Assembly: GCA_036172665.1 (NCBI GenBank)
Contig: CM069873.1
Span: 39,583,501-39,647,500 of the forward strand
Length of the DNA: 64,000 nucleotides
DNA from: Prosopocoilus inquinatus
Lineage: Eukaryota > Arthropoda > Insecta > Coleoptera > Lucanidae
Direction: 5' to 3'
Below, piece after piece: positions 43,657 to 56,327 of the stretch. The notes beneath the pieces are model-generated. The model was given only the letters and a program-made list of their open reading frames with translations, searched no databases and was not told where the DNA came from. Positions within the stretch are counted from its first letter, which is position 1. The number at the start of each line of letters is the position of its first letter. The position numbers were made by a program, and so were the translations under genes.

Positions 43657-46273
43657 AATAATTATTTAAATTAAAAAGGCGCGTAAAAAAACGCGCGTAG
43701 AATAGTGGCGCAATCGCAACAGATAAATATGTTACTAAGTACTACTACGTCATATTACCTGGACAAAAAATTTACATGGCAATTGGCTCTCTCTCCTGGC
43801 AGGCATTCATCAAGCGGCCGAGCGTGGCGCAACGGTCAATGGTTGATGGCCTCGTTCTGGTAACCACAGGAGCTGAGTTACTAATTCAACATAGCTATTG
43901 AACACACATGCTTTTGGAGTGCCAATCTTCAGCAGCTAGTATTCTCACATTAACCCTTTAAGAACACGAGTTGTTAACTTTCAACTTGCTGTGTCTGCAT
44001 CAGGGTCTGCATTTAGGCTCGGTGATCACCTGAACAACACCCGAAAAACGGACGTTCCGTCAAAAATCCAGCACACATTCAATATGGCCGTCAATTACCG
44101 ATCAGCTGTTTTGGTGGATAAGTAACTATTAGATTATCTTATCGAATTTCATCATGTTTGGACTATTTTGAGCTCATTTGTAATTTTTCTAATAAAACAA
44201 GCTTTTGTTTTTTAAAATAAGAAGTATATCTTACGAAATAAATAAGCTTTTCAAGTAGCGACATCTGATAGTATTAAAATGACTGCCCGCCTACTTGGGT
44301 TCGGAAAATTGTAGTATGAACTTCAAAGGTGCCGACAGAAGCTGTCCCTACTGATTGATGTCCATACTGTGCTGTACCGGGGTGCACGGGGTGTTAATTT
44401 TGAACACATCCTAGTGGTGTTGTGTGATAAGTAATTGAAAGTGAAAAGCATTCTAATTTTAATCTAATAATGTTGAGAAGTTCTTCAAGATAACAATTCG
44501 TTTGAGAAAATGATGTTGAAACTTTACGACACTGAAGTCCGCAGAGTTTCCCCTCCAGCGGGTTTTTTTTTATTGCTCTCCCACCAAGAGACGGCGGTAA
44601 AGTGCAGAAAGGGGTGGGGGATAAGGAAGCGCGTCTCGTTTACTTTACATTTTCACTTGTATTTAATGAAATAATGCACCCACGAGGTTTAATATCATCG
44701 TAAGTACATCAGAGTCTATACAGTAACACAGAAACATGGAAACGACAGAAATATCGAATTACATTCACGACCGAGAACGCCTACGTCCACGGCAGACGTC
44801 ATAAAAACTGCCAACTCTTAAACAAATTGTACTTTTTTATTCCGCAACGCAAACTTTTGCAATTGCACAGATGCTTAGATTAATACAAGTGCACTGGCGA
44901 TATGGAGCCCGAAAAGTTGTTCCTGCCTAGAATTTTTTTTATTTCGCAAAATCGAAAACTCCCTTAAGCCGCACGTGTTAACGTAAGCACGCATAACTTT
45001 CTTAATAAACAACGCGGAAACGTGAATTTTCACAAGTGGATAGGGTGAACCTTGCGCTTTAAGGATATGGAGTCCAAAAAGTTGTTCTCCCCTAGAATTT
45101 TCAGTCATTCGACGGAATGTCGAACGACGCACGGACTCTTTACGCGCCAAAAATGAAATTGTGCGCGCAGAAATTGATAATAAATTGCGACCGTAATTGT
45201 TACTCTATCTGGTACAAATAGGTATAATTTAACTCAGGTGCACTGCAGACGTAATCAAACTCGCCGTTTTCGTCGGGAAAGTACGTTTTTTCGCAATTTC
45301 CCGTAAAACATAAGACCGCGACATCATATGTCGAATTACGACGCGTGCCGGTATCTTTAGCCGGAAAGATTGCGAGTATGCGGTGGTGCGTACGTACAAA
45401 TTTCGCGACTTGGAACTTTTTAATTAAACAATAACGCTTGAATCTGAATTTGCGCAGTTGAATGAACGGAAACTTGCACTTTTAAGGAAACGTTACTCCC
45501 TAGAAATTTGAGTTATTCCACGAAATGTGGAACGGTGCACGGACAAATATTAATAATCGTAGATTGTAACTTTTAAATTGTCTAAGTCCCAATTTTGTTT
45601 TAAAGTAATAGAAACTGAAACATACATATAACAGGTAAAATAAAAACATTTTTAATAACCCACTAAGCAAAAAGATGTTATATAAACATTGTGTGAACGT
45701 TATTTTGTTAGATGTAATGTTTACGGTTAAACGTTTTTAATGTAGAAAGTAACGTTACGCCAATAGTTCTATGTCCTAATAAGCGATGTTGCAGAATAAC
45801 GTTACAAAAAAAATGTTGACCCGACGTCTCTTTATTAACGCTGCATAAATATAAATTGCAATGTTTTATTAATGTTTACATGTAATATTATCTTTATGTT
45901 TCCTATATACTTGTTTCATGAACGTTCCTTTAGGAATGTGTCACTGACGTTCCTTTAGAAACATTGCACTAGTGTTGCAGTACAACACACCGTGTTTCAC
46001 TTCTCAACTGCACACCCCTGTCCTTTTTTTTATTTTATTTACGCATCGATCGTAAAATTTTCACCTTGTCTAATCATGAAAGGTTATTACGAAAAGTTGT
46101 TTAAAATTAGGAAATAACGCCAATTCCCAAATTTCAGCGAAAATTTTTGATTTTTAATTATTTGATTAACAAAATAATAAACAAAAACTTGATAAGTCAC
46201 TTCAAATAACTGAAAATCGAGAAAACGACCCCACAAAATCCAATTTGAAAACTAACAGACTAAACGCACAGAC
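43657..46273. other. Non-coding stretch with minor repeats
   Basis: One end of the 30932-31663 element occurs at 44342-44374. A diverged repeated block is seen at about 44898, 45065 and 45495 (GGAG-CC-AAAAGTTGTTC, CCTAGAATTT and GACGGAATGTCGAACG-like strings). AACGTT-rich sequence follows at 45700-45990. No gene recognised. Confidence 0.45.
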
Positions 46274-46281
46274 AACCCAGC

Positions 46282-48927
46282 CAGTGTTGCCAACAGTTGA
46301 AAAAAGTTTTCACTAAAAGGGATGCTAGAAACCACTAAAAAATCACTAAATTTAACATAAGTATACGTTGCCTACAAGCTTGTCAAATAAATTTCATTAA
46401 AATGTATAAACTGAAACAAGTAAAAAAAATAAATATAAAAACAGTAGCATTTACTATATATTTTGCAAAAAAAAAAACAACGAAATACAATTTGTTCTTA
46501 TATACAAATAATAAAAACAACTATTATAATCATACGATATCTAACACAGACAATTCAGACTCAGTAATTCTGTATGTTTCATTTGTTTTAACTTTTTTAA
46601 GAACGTCATTAGGTATCTCAAAATTAAAACAACATTTGTTTCTTCGCTTTAAAGCTGCTCTTATTGTTAAAATGGCATTTAACATTTCAGATTCCATCCG
46701 ATTGCGAAGTTTAGTCTTAATTAAAGACATCTGACTAAAGGCTCTCTCAACTTCTGCGTTGGAATGGGGTAAAACAAGCATACTTAATGCAAACTTGGCT
46801 AAATCACAAAACGGGTTGTTTCCTAATGCATCCTTAAAATTGTTTACCTCAATCCAAAAACACTTAGTATTTGTTACCTCTTGCCACTTGTTATAAATTA
46901 TTGAATACCATTGTTTTTCTATGATATCAATAGCATTGCTATCACATCCCATAGAACGTAATAAAGGAACTATCGACTCTTTGTGAACTTTTAGTGCATT
47001 TTCAACCGAAAGCAAATTTATTTTTCTTAAAACTTCAAAGTTACTTGGAAGCCTTGCTTTTATTTGATTAATTAAAACACTTGTGAAGTTAATACACCTT
47101 TGCCGAATACCCAACAAATCAATATTAGAATTTTTATTTTTTAATTCCTTTACTTTTTCCTCAAATAAATATCCTAAGTAAGCATTTATGTCAATATAAT
47201 CATTAATATTATGCTCAAATAAATCAAATTTAGTGCCTGGAGTTGTAATTCTACCGACCAAAATATCTATTAAAAATTTTAACTCATCAAGCAATTTAGT
47301 TGGATCAGCATCTTTCGCTTCAAAAAGCTTATTGACTCTTTGTACATCAGCTAAAATTGGTTTAATGAAGATTAAAAACAATAAATTTGAATCATCATTA
47401 TACATTTGATAGAGCATTTCAGCTGAGTAAAATTTTTCAGTTGATCGAACTATTCCAAAGTGAGTTTTTAATTCTAACCATTGATCATACAATCGTTTCA
47501 CGGCAGTTTCAATGGATAGCCATCTAGTATCACATGTTCTCGTAATTTTTAAAGGCTCGTTCCCTTCATCGAGTAGCTTGTATAACTTAATATACACATT
47601 TTGCCTACTGGATGACCTGGAAAACCACTCATACGTTTCCCTCACAAGAAATTCTAGATTACGAGGTAAAGTTTCTTTTACAGCTACTGAAACTGCCAAC
47701 TGTAGTGAGTGGCAAAGACATCGAATAAGAACCAAGGAAGGAATATCATCTTTCAGTCTTTTATGAACGCCACTATTGATGCCAGTCATGACACTCGCAT
47801 TATCTGTGCCAAGACCTTTTAAATTTTTAAGAGGTAAGTTAAAAGAAAGTAACGTCTGTTTGAGGCAGGTGACTATGCCCTCAGCATTACATTCTGTTAA
47901 CTCAGGCATATCTAAAAATGTTGTCACAAATTCACTGGACTTGCCAGTATAATACATTATTACAATACCTAAGTATTTACTCACAGAAATATCAGTTGAC
48001 TCGTCTATTAATAAGCTATATGGGCTATCGGCTATATCACAAATTAGATCAGTCTTAAAATAGTCAGCTAACACATTTTTGATTATTGCACCACATTTAG
48101 TTCGATGCATTTGCAGATATTCTGAAGCTTTACCATCAAAAATTCCTTTACATAGAGTAGTTAAATGATCGATAGTTAAAATGCTGCAATGTTGAGCAAT
48201 AAAGCATGCTAGACGACATTCAGCCACTTTTGCTAGTGTAGTATCTTCCACTCGAGGGAACGGAATCACATTTTGTCTTTGAATTGAAGATGCCGCTGCT
48301 ATATGTCTCTTGGTAGATTGATGTTTTGTTAAGTCGCCTAAATGATTTCGGAGCAGAGTTCCACATAATTTGCATTTTGCAACTTCTACGTTATCAACAA
48401 GTTGCGACACAAGCCAATTCTTCAGTACTGGTGCCTTTAACCATTCTTTTCGAAACTTTTGCGTATAACGAGTGGTCATTCTAGAAATATTAACATTCAT
48501 TATTACTAATAGATTGTTGATATTTTGTAATAATTATTTTTTTAATATACTCACTGGTATTACTTACTTTTTACAGTATCGTCCACGTGCACACGCACAG
48601 CAATCAACTTGCACGACCCGCATGTGACCCGCGCAACTGCGAGCGCTCGCCAGAGAATAGAAACCAATAGAAACTAGCAATTACAGAAATAATACCAACA
48701 CAAAATTTCATAATAAGAAAAATCTAAAAACTTAAGCTGCTTGGTTTCAGTATTCATCACTTTGAACAACGTTTTCAAGAAATTCACTTACAATAATCAC
48801 TAGATTTCACGGTTTTATTTGAAGAAATCTCCAAAAAAAGCACTAAACACTAAATTTAAAAAAATATCACGAACTCAAACTTAAAACCACTAAATTTAGT
48901 GTAAAAACCACTAAGCTGGCAACACTG
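46282..48927 (-). mobile_element. Complete hAT transposon 1
   Basis: 2646 bp with ends CAGTGTTGCCAACAG and ...CTGGCAACACTG, and a perfect 8-bp duplication AACCCAGC (46274-46281 and 48928-48935). CACTAAA/CCACTAAA strings cluster inside both ends (46310-46360 and 48830-48910), typical of hAT subterminal binding repeats. It carries one intact transposase, so it could be autonomous. Confidence 0.92.
46530..48500 (-). CDS. hAT transposase 1 (BED-type zinc finger)
   Basis: 656 codons without interruption. It catalyses cut-and-paste transposition in the nucleus. An N-terminal C2H2 BED-like finger (C43, C46, H60, H66; CKLCGTLL...KHQSTKRH) should bind the element ends. The RNase H-like core has D166 in SLLIDESTD and D233 in GLGTDNASVMTG, and the insertion domain carries the CLCH string at 261-264. 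The C-terminal dimerisation region reads LPHSNAEVERAFSQMSLIKT and holds the conserved Glu. Length and layout fit the SCAND3/ZBED-like group of insect hATs. I see no broken motif. The start at 48500 is the first Met; a second Met at residue 8 is possible. Confidence 0.92.
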   Translation of the reverse strand: MNVNISRMTTRYTQKFRKEWLKAPVLKNWLVSQLVDNVEVAKCKLCGTLLRNHLGDLTKHQSTKRHIAAASSIQRQNVIPFPRVEDTTLAKVAECRLACFIAQHCSILTIDHLTTLCKGIFDGKASEYLQMHRTKCGAIIKNVLADYFKTDLICDIADSPYSLLIDESTDISVSKYLGIVIMYYTGKSSEFVTTFLDMPELTECNAEGIVTCLKQTLLSFNLPLKNLKGLGTDNASVMTGINSGVHKRLKDDIPSLVLIRCLCHSLQLAVSVAVKETLPRNLEFLVRETYEWFSRSSSRQNVYIKLYKLLDEGNEPLKITRTCDTRWLSIETAVKRLYDQWLELKTHFGIVRSTEKFYSAEMLYQMYNDDSNLLFLIFIKPILADVQRVNKLFEAKDADPTKLLDELKFLIDILVGRITTPGTKFDLFEHNINDYIDINAYLGYLFEEKVKELKNKNSNIDLLGIRQRCINFTSVLINQIKARLPSNFEVLRKINLLSVENALKVHKESIVPLLRSMGCDSNAIDIIEKQWYSIIYNKWQEVTNTKCFWIEVNNFKDALGNNPFCDLAKFALSMLVLPHSNAEVERAFSQMSLIKTKLRNRMESEMLNAILTIRAALKRRNKCCFNFEIPNDVLKKVKTNETYRITESELSVLDIV

Positions 48928-49008
48928 AACCCAGCTGATCGAGGCTAGTTTTCTCTCTCTCTAATGTTCGTCACGATACCTCTCACTCTACATTCCATCC
49001 ACCCCATA

Positions 49009-51910
49009 CAGCGTTGCCAACCTTACGATAATTATCGTATTGATACGATAATTTACTTCGTTACACGATATACGATACTAAAGTCATTATCGTATTAAAT
49101 TATACGATAATTTCTGCTTTGACCAATTTAATTTTTCTTCTTAAGGATTAGTGCAATACAAGTTGCCTTCCGTATTTTTTTTTAATTTTTTAAGGATTTC
49201 TTTTCTTGCCTATGACCTGTATTTATGCCTGTGTTTTTCGTGTTACGCCATCTATCGAGCCTCAGCTTGATCATCAGCGATGAGACGTCAATCTTCATTT
49301 TTCAGTAATCTGTGATGTACCGATGAGTTGTTATCACAAACTCAGAATTTTAGATTTACGGATTGAGAAAATGTAAGTATATTTTCATTTTTGATCGTTG
49401 TAATGTATCACTATTGCGTAAATTTATTCTTAAAAGGCTGAAGATATAATCAAAATGTCTAAACGCAAAAGCCAACACAACAGTCAGGGTGACGAAGATG
49501 GTAACACAAACAAAGACAAGAGAAGAGCAGAACAGCATTTTAGAATGGAATGGCTAACTATTCCAGAGTATAAACACTGGTTGGCACCAGTACCAAAAAA
49601 CAGAAACAGGGCTAAATGTACAATATGCGGTGGAAAAGAATTTAATTCAGAAATAACCGTTATAAAAAACCACTTTACATCGCAAACCCATCAGCGGAAT
49701 ATGGTTGGCAGAGAAGGCAAGAAAGAAGACAAGCTTACCCAAAGTTTAGAAATAAAAGCCGCAGAAATCAAATTATGTAGCATCTTTATAGAACATAATT
49801 TTTCATTTAATTCCTTAGCTCATGTAGAAGGAGCTCTCAAGAACTGTATCAAGGATTCAGAAATTTTAAAAGGAGTTAATTTAAAAAGAACAAAAACATC
49901 AACAATTACGAAAAATGTCATTGCATTATATGAAAAAGAAGACCTTACTTCATCATTGAGAGACGTGAAATTTAGTTTCTTGATTGATGAGTCAACAGAC
50001 ATAACTACAAAGAAGAGTTGTGTTGTCATTGTAAGATATTTTGATAAAAATATGCAAAAAGTCTCTAGCAGGCTGTATGACTTACTTGAAGTTTTTAAAG
50101 ACGGGGAAGTACATGCTACAGCAGACCATCTCTACAAGTTGGTAATGAATTCCTTTAGAGAAAGAAACTTTGATTTAAACAACCTTATTGGTTTTGGTGC
50201 AGATGGGTGCAACACTATGTTTGGTGAACATAACTCTTTCGTCAGCAGACTTAAAAGTGATTTTCCAGGAATTATCGCTACTAAATGTATTTGTCACTCA
50301 CTGCATCTGTGTGCAAGTAGTGCATGTGAACAGCTTCCTAATGAATGTGAAAAGTTAGCAAGAAATATTTATAACTATTTTAAGGTAAGCAACTACAAAG
50401 ATTTTTATTAAAGCTAACTAATGTTAAGTATTATTACAATTACAGAACAGTTCAAATCGCCAAGCTGATTTTGAAGAGTTTCAAATATATGCTGAAGTTG
50501 AAATTCACAAAATACTAAAACCCTCCCAAACCCGATGGCTTTCTATTGCTATGGTATCACAGAGAATTTTAGAACAATGGAATGCATTAAAACTCTACTT
50601 TACCGATAAGTGGCTTGCTGAAAGTAATGTGTCTAGTGAGGAAATCTATAACAGTTTAAACAACCAATTCATGCAATTATATTATTGTTTTTTGTCTTGG
50701 ATATTGCCAAAAATTTCAAATATAAATCAGTATTTTCAAAGTGATAAAGTAGTTATTCTCAATCTACATAAAAGAATGCAAGAAGAATTCCAGGATTTGT
50801 TGTTGGCTTATATGAGATATGATTATATTACCTCAAGAAAACTAAATGAAGTAAATCCAGCAAATGCTTCTTATTTCAAAAATAAAAAATCACTATATCT
50901 AGGCGTTACATTAGCACAAAAATTGGAAAATCCTCTAATTAAGAATGATGTAGAAAAATTGAATTTGTTTCTTTCGAACTGTCAAAACTTTCTCTGTGTA
51001 CTTTGTTGTGAGTTAAAAAAAAGGTATAATTTTGGAGATGACAACTATTTATCAAATTTAGATATCTTTTTGCCTAAAAATGTTGTATCACTGTCATTTC
51101 ACGAAACTCATCCTTCTCTAGCAGTATATTTTAAAAATTTTCCAAGACTTATTTCAGCTGAAAATCATCAAAAAATTGATGATGAATGGAGAAAACTTCC
51201 TCTGTATAATAACTTGCCGAGTGTATCATTAGATATTGATGTTTTTTACTCTAAAGTATTAGACATAAAAAATGATGCTCATGTGCCACTGTTTTTTAAT
51301 TTAGCAACTTTTATTTTAAATATTTTGTCTTTACCACACTCTAATGCAGAATGTGAAAGACAGTTTAGCAAAGTGAATCTAATAAAAACCAAAGTGAGAA
51401 ATCGTTTAAATATTCAAACATTGTCAGCCATTCTATTATCTAGTCAACATATCAAAAACAATGGTACCTGTGTAAAATTCCAACCTCCTGTTAAAATGAT
51501 TCGAATGTGCAATTCAACCATGTACGATCATAAACATTCTACCTGTGTTAGAAATGAAAATTCAGATGCTGCTGACTGTTTGAAAATGTTTTATGAATAA
51601 TAGGTAAACTGTTTTTTAGAGACTAGTGTTACTGGTTAGAACATTAGAACTAGGGTTTAAAATGTAAAATATATTTTGTAAGAAAAGAACGAAAAAATAA
51701 CATGAATAATGAAATTATTTAAATAAAAAGTAACTACTTATAAATACAGTAATGCGTGTTTATTCTACTACTACAAAATTTACTTTAAATTTGTTGAATA
51801 GCAAGTTTGAAAAATAAGCTTAAAGTAATTAATACGATAATTTTGCCTAAAACACGATATTTTCTCTTCAATTGGTACGATAAATTGGTGTAAGAAGGTT
51901 GGCAACACTG
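49009..51910 (+). mobile_element. Complete hAT transposon 2
   Basis: 2902 bp with ends CAGCGTTGCCAACCTTACG and ...GTTGGCAACACTG, and a perfect 8-bp duplication ACCCCATA (49001-49008 and 51911-51918). ACGATAAT-type strings are repeated many times within 49020-49120 and again near 51835-51890 and are the likely transposase-binding sites. It begins only 82 bp after hAT 1 ends and shares its terminal 12 bases, but the interior differs. Confidence 0.92.
49455..51600 (+). CDS. hAT transposase 2, two exons
   Basis: Exons 49455-50384 and 50446-51600 join in phase 0 across a 61-bp intron (GTAAGC...TTACAG), giving 694 residues; without splicing the first frame stops at 50409-50411. Features: a BED-like finger C55, C58, H73, H79; core Asp residues in FLIDESTD (178) and GFGADG (250); CICH before the insertion domain; RWLSIAMV early in exon 2; and a dimerisation region LPHSNAECERQFSKVNLIKT with the conserved Glu. 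It is a paralogue of transposase 1 with low identity. Nothing looks broken, so an active enzyme is plausible. Confidence 0.9.
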
Positions 51911-51918
51911 ACCCCATA

Positions 51919-52355
51919 CCAAATCATTGCCACAAATCTGTGATCATTGCCTAATATTAACTTATGGTTGAATCCATAACCTTAAAACATTTGTAATTGG
52001 TTTTAACAAATTTTTAGTTAGAATGTAAATATTACCTACCTATATTTTGTAGAATGATGCCCGTAAGCACATTTTGGTTTTACAAAGGCGACCTGTTGAA
52101 TATTTAGCTACAAAATTTTATAGCTCGGCCGCTAAAAAAAGATGATGTGGTAAATATTTATGAAATTTACAGTGAATACTTAAAGACATCTTATTTTGTT
52201 TGGTTTTAGTTTACATAATATTCTGAACTTGGATTTTGATGCTGTGCAAGGTCATTGTGTTTTAGATGAAGACACACGGTACACAATCCCGCTCTTGCAT
52301 ATTTCATTTTAGATTTAAATTAAGAATAGTAAGTATAATTTTTGTAAGTTTATAT
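51919..52355. other. Unassigned stretch
   Basis: No recognisable feature between hAT 2 and the MITE at 52358. Confidence 0.4.
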
Positions 52356-52357
52356 TA

Positions 52358-52678
52358 CAGTAGAGTCTCAATACAGTGAACTAATTGAGGAACGGCTTTG
52401 TCACTCCACCGAGGTTGTCCACTGTACAAAGTGCTGGCAAAAGCACCTCATCTGTGATACTTACAGTGTGTTATACATGTACTAAACTACTGCTAAAGCT
52501 AAGCTTTGGAATAATCAGTTGTAAGTGTGTCAAGGAAGTTCCTACGTATATACGGTTTGTGCAATTCACTCTAGCGAGGTACATTTTGTTCGCTATTCAG
52601 AGGTTGATGTAAATATTTTGTGTTCACTGAAATAGATAGTTCACTATATGGTATATTCACTATACTGAGACTCTACTG
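52358..52678. mobile_element. Tc1/mariner- or pogo-type MITE
   Basis: 321 bp with inverted ends CAGTAGAGTCTCAATACAGTG and CAGTAGAGTCTCAGTATAGTG, flanked by TA on both sides (52356-52357 and 52679-52680). The ends resemble pogo/Tigger termini. No transposase; the open frame inside is a by-product. Confidence 0.85.
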
Positions 52679-52680
52679 TA

Positions 52681-54533
52681 TTAATTTTATGTCATCATGG
52701 TAAACATTAGTAAGAAAGCCATATTTAGCCACATGCATCGGGAAATCATATGGTTGCAAGGCAAGAGATTTGTGGATCATCCAAATTAGTGCCGCCAACA
52801 CTAGTGGATACAAAACAATTGTTTTGCATAAACTGTGGTAGGAAAGTGTAGTCTGAGTACGGCCGCCGCAGCATCGCTTATCTCAACACGGTGTAAAACA
52901 AGATGTTGCATCGTGCTGATGCTTTGTTTTTAGTAGATTAGTGCATTGCATTGTAACAGTAGTATTAGTCTGAATGTCGTGGCTTTAACATTGCCTTATT
53001 CAATTAATCTCAATTTTTGTATTTTTTTCAATAAATTTTTGTTTTTTTAAAAATCGTTTTACGCGAACGCGTAATTTAAGTAAAGTGTATTCTTGATTGC
53101 ACAATTTATTTTCGCACACTTGCAAGTTTTACTCACGATAATTCCCGTATGTTATTTTTTAATAACCAGGAAAATTGAGGTTTTCCGATTACATTATATC
53201 TTTATACAATACATTTAAATGTGAAGTAAATTACATGCACAGTTTTGCCACAGCCAACCAGATTGCTTATTAATTTTCTGTCATTAATGTTTATTTTTCA
53301 ATTTACTTAAGAACTACAGTTGTAGTACTGATTAGCGTGATGATTTCATCAAAGTTGTGTTAGTTATTTTAATACAAACCATACACTTATAATAAAAGAA
53401 ATGAAAGCAAAATGTGGAATTATCTATGCAAGCAATGATCGCTTCAATATTTTCAAGTGTGAATTTTCAGAATAAAATAGCATTTTATGTTTTTGAGGAA
53501 AAATAACGTCAATTTCGCGCGTGTTTTTATTATTTCAATGAACTCGAGAATTAAGGCCTCTGAAGTTTAAAAATGGTATGTTAAACAAGCACTCTGGTAA
53601 CAATGTCTTAACTTTTTGCATGTCTGCAAAATAGAATATGTGCATTAATATGGCCTTCTTATTCATGTTTATCGTTAGCATATATAAAAAATGCAAAGTT
53701 GTATGATGATACACAGATTTTTAACCTTTGATATGCAATTTGAAAGAACTAGTATGTATCATGCGGCTTAACAAATTGAGTCGCTCAAAATTGAACCGTG
53801 AATATTAAATGAATGGTCACACTTGTACCAATGAAATTATAGCAGAGTTTAAAGATATGAAACGTCACCAACCACCATCAACAAAACAAAATTTTCCTAT
53901 ATTACAAAATAAGGCAGGTTTTTAAGCTTCTTTTCATATCTAAGAAATAAAATAGAAAAAAAAGTGTACACGTCTTATAAAACTTGTTCGACATCCCCGT
54001 CCGACTCAATGGGAAGATTTGTATCTCTTAAAAGTGTGGGTTAGGGACAGAGAATATACTAAACAAGAAGGGACTTGCCTATACTAAAATCTTGTTCTGC
54101 GTAAGAGACCTCTATGAACACATCAGGTACTGAACTGTGCACGGGTTATCTGGAAACGTTTGTTAAAACGATAATAACAATTATTCTTAGATCTATTGCT
54201 ACAGTTTTAATAAACAATTCTAAAAAATTAACCCTGAAATAAACTTCTTATGGCCACTTTTACCACTTGCGGTTATTTTGCTGGTTAGGTGTAACCACAG
54301 GTTTATTCTAAAATACGCTGTTACCACTTCTGGTTACGCTGAATCTTGACAAACCGCCGGTAATTTCTCATGTTAACCGACACCGCTGGATGGTACTCCA
54401 GTTAAATGCTACACTGTAGGTTAACATAAATATTCGAATGCTTTGATTGGTTTGTAAAATCACGTGCTCTTTTGTTTCGTAAAACTGATTGTGCCGTGAA
54501 TAATTGTGAACTGAGAACCTATACTGCTGTGAA
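52681..54533. other. AT-rich stretch without recognisable gene
   Basis: No coding region, element end or RNA gene was recognised. Part of it, towards 54230-54530, may be the 5' region of the Harbinger element that follows, but its inverted terminus was not found. Confidence 0.4.
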
Positions 54534-56327
54534 ATGGAAGAAGAAATACAATTGCAAAAAGAAATGAAACTTGAAGAAATAATAATAAACTTTCTCTTTC
54601 CCATACGTTCTGAACATATTGTAAGAGCAAGGGTGGATCATATGAATCGTAATTCTGATTTTGAGTTCTCCAAGAGATTTCGGATATCAAAAGAATGTTG
54701 TAGTCATCTCTTGGAAGAAATTGGACCTCCTAGCCAAAGGTAAACGTAATGTTATTAATATTAATCCATTAAGTTTTCTGTTATAGGAATGCAGCTATCT
54801 CTACATCAGTTCGTTTACTTTTAACCCTCAGGTTTTTCGCTACAGGCGATATCTGACTTTTGTGGAGTTAGTGAGTCTGCAGCATCTGTAATTATTAAGT
54901 TAGTATCAGAAGCAATATGCACATTACGTGATTGATATATAAAAATGCCAGCAAGACAGGAAATACAGAAAGTACAAAGAGATTTTTATAATATTGCACG
55001 TTTCCCCACAGTCATAGGAGCAATTACATATGTACGAATTCAATCTCCAGGTATAGAAAAATAATACTTTGTTGTAAAGCTTATACATAAATACTGTTAT
55101 AATTAGGTGGTAAGGTAGCAGAAAATTATCGCAACAATGGTTATTTTTCCATAAACGTTCAAACCGTATCCGATTCTGAATTAAAAATACTAGACATTGT
55201 AACTCGATGGCCCAGGGCAACCCATGATCAGGTGATTTTTAATAACTCTGTACTAAAAGCAAGGTGTGAAAGAGAGAACTTTGAAACTGCTCTTTTACTT
55301 GGAGATTCAGGATATCAAAATACGTGAGTATTATCATTTCTATATTGAAGCAACATAATATTTTCATATTATATACAGAAATTATTTATTGACACCAGTC
55401 AATAATCCAACAACGAGAGCGGAGGAACTTTATAACAAGTCCCATATTCGAACAAGAAATGTTGTTGAAAGACAATATGGAGTCTGAAGAAGAAGTTTTC
55501 CAGTACTTCGTCTTGAATTGCGTTTAGCTATAAGCAGGTAAAGTGTACAAAAAAAAACTTATGATCACATTAAAACTCCATCGGAATAGTTCATGGAATT
55601 AAAAAGATACAATTTTCGCTCCAAGGTTTACTCTTTTGCTCTGATGAAAGTGGATGTAGAATTTGTTTTCCAGGATACAATTTTACATGTAAAAACAAGG
55701 TATCTTAATTATTTCCTTTCCTAACAAGTTTGCAGCAAAGTAGTTCAGTAAAAGTTATGCAGAAGTAAAATTAAAAGTTGATATTCTTATTAATTTTTTT
55801 CTAACATTTTCTGGTATTGAAACAAACAGAAAAAATTATGTTTACAAATGTTAAATTTGCTCAAAAAATTAAGTATTGGTTAAAAAAAAGAAAAGAAAAA
55901 TTCCATGGCTAGTGCCATCTTTTTAGTATTTTTAAAGAAATCCTTTTGCTTTATATTTCAGTACCAGATGTTAGAAGAAAATAAATACAATAATTGACTT
56001 TTAATTTTTATTCTTTACAACTTCTGTCTTACCTACTTTGGTGTAAAATTAGTAGAAAGGGAAATATTCCTTATCTTTACTAACACTTAACTAGTGTTTA
56101 GCAATTACTACTTTACATTATATTGCTATTCCAGAACACAAGCAGTTGTAGTTGCCACTGCGATTCTACACAATATTTGCATTGCCATGAAAGAAGAAAT
56201 TCCTCCCGATGATGACGATGTAATTCTGGATGCGTTTCATGAATACCAACACGAAATTGAGGCTCACGGAGGAATCGTAAATGGACACAGAAGAGCGGTT
56301 ATGATAAATTACTTTAATGAATTGTAA
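54534..56327 (+). pseudogene. PIF/Harbinger (HARBI1-like) transposase, multi-exon, inactivated
   Basis: The DDE nuclease of a PIF/Harbinger transposon. Exon-like blocks: 54534-54740 (RFRISKECCSHLLEEIGP), about 54785-55050 (VRLLLTLRFFATG, then FCGVSESAASVIIKLVSEAI in another frame, then FPTVIGAITYVRIQSPG), about 55108-55324 (ENYRNNGYFSINVQTV, VTRWPRATHDQVIF, LLGDSGYQNT), about 55379-55540 (NYLLTPVNNP, RNVVERQYGV, then RRSFPVLRLEL) and about 56135-56327 (VVVATAILHNICIAM). GT...AG junctions separate blocks. Defects: a frame change near 54850, a stop near 54932, loss of the first catalytic Asp (the motif after GAI lacks the usual Asp), and a TGA after RQYGV. The second Asp (GDSGY) and the Glu-bearing VVERQYG remain. 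Confidence 0.82.

Noticed and set aside
43813..43900. tRNA- or SINE-like string beginning GCGGCCGAGCGTGGCGC
   Set aside because: It looks a little like a tRNA A-box region, but I find no proper B box, no cloverleaf and no tail, so I do not call a tRNA or SINE.
44875..45150. 91-codon minus-strand open frame
   Set aside because: It spans the diverged repeat blocks and repeats itself because of them (RxEQLFGLHI twice); no domain recognised.
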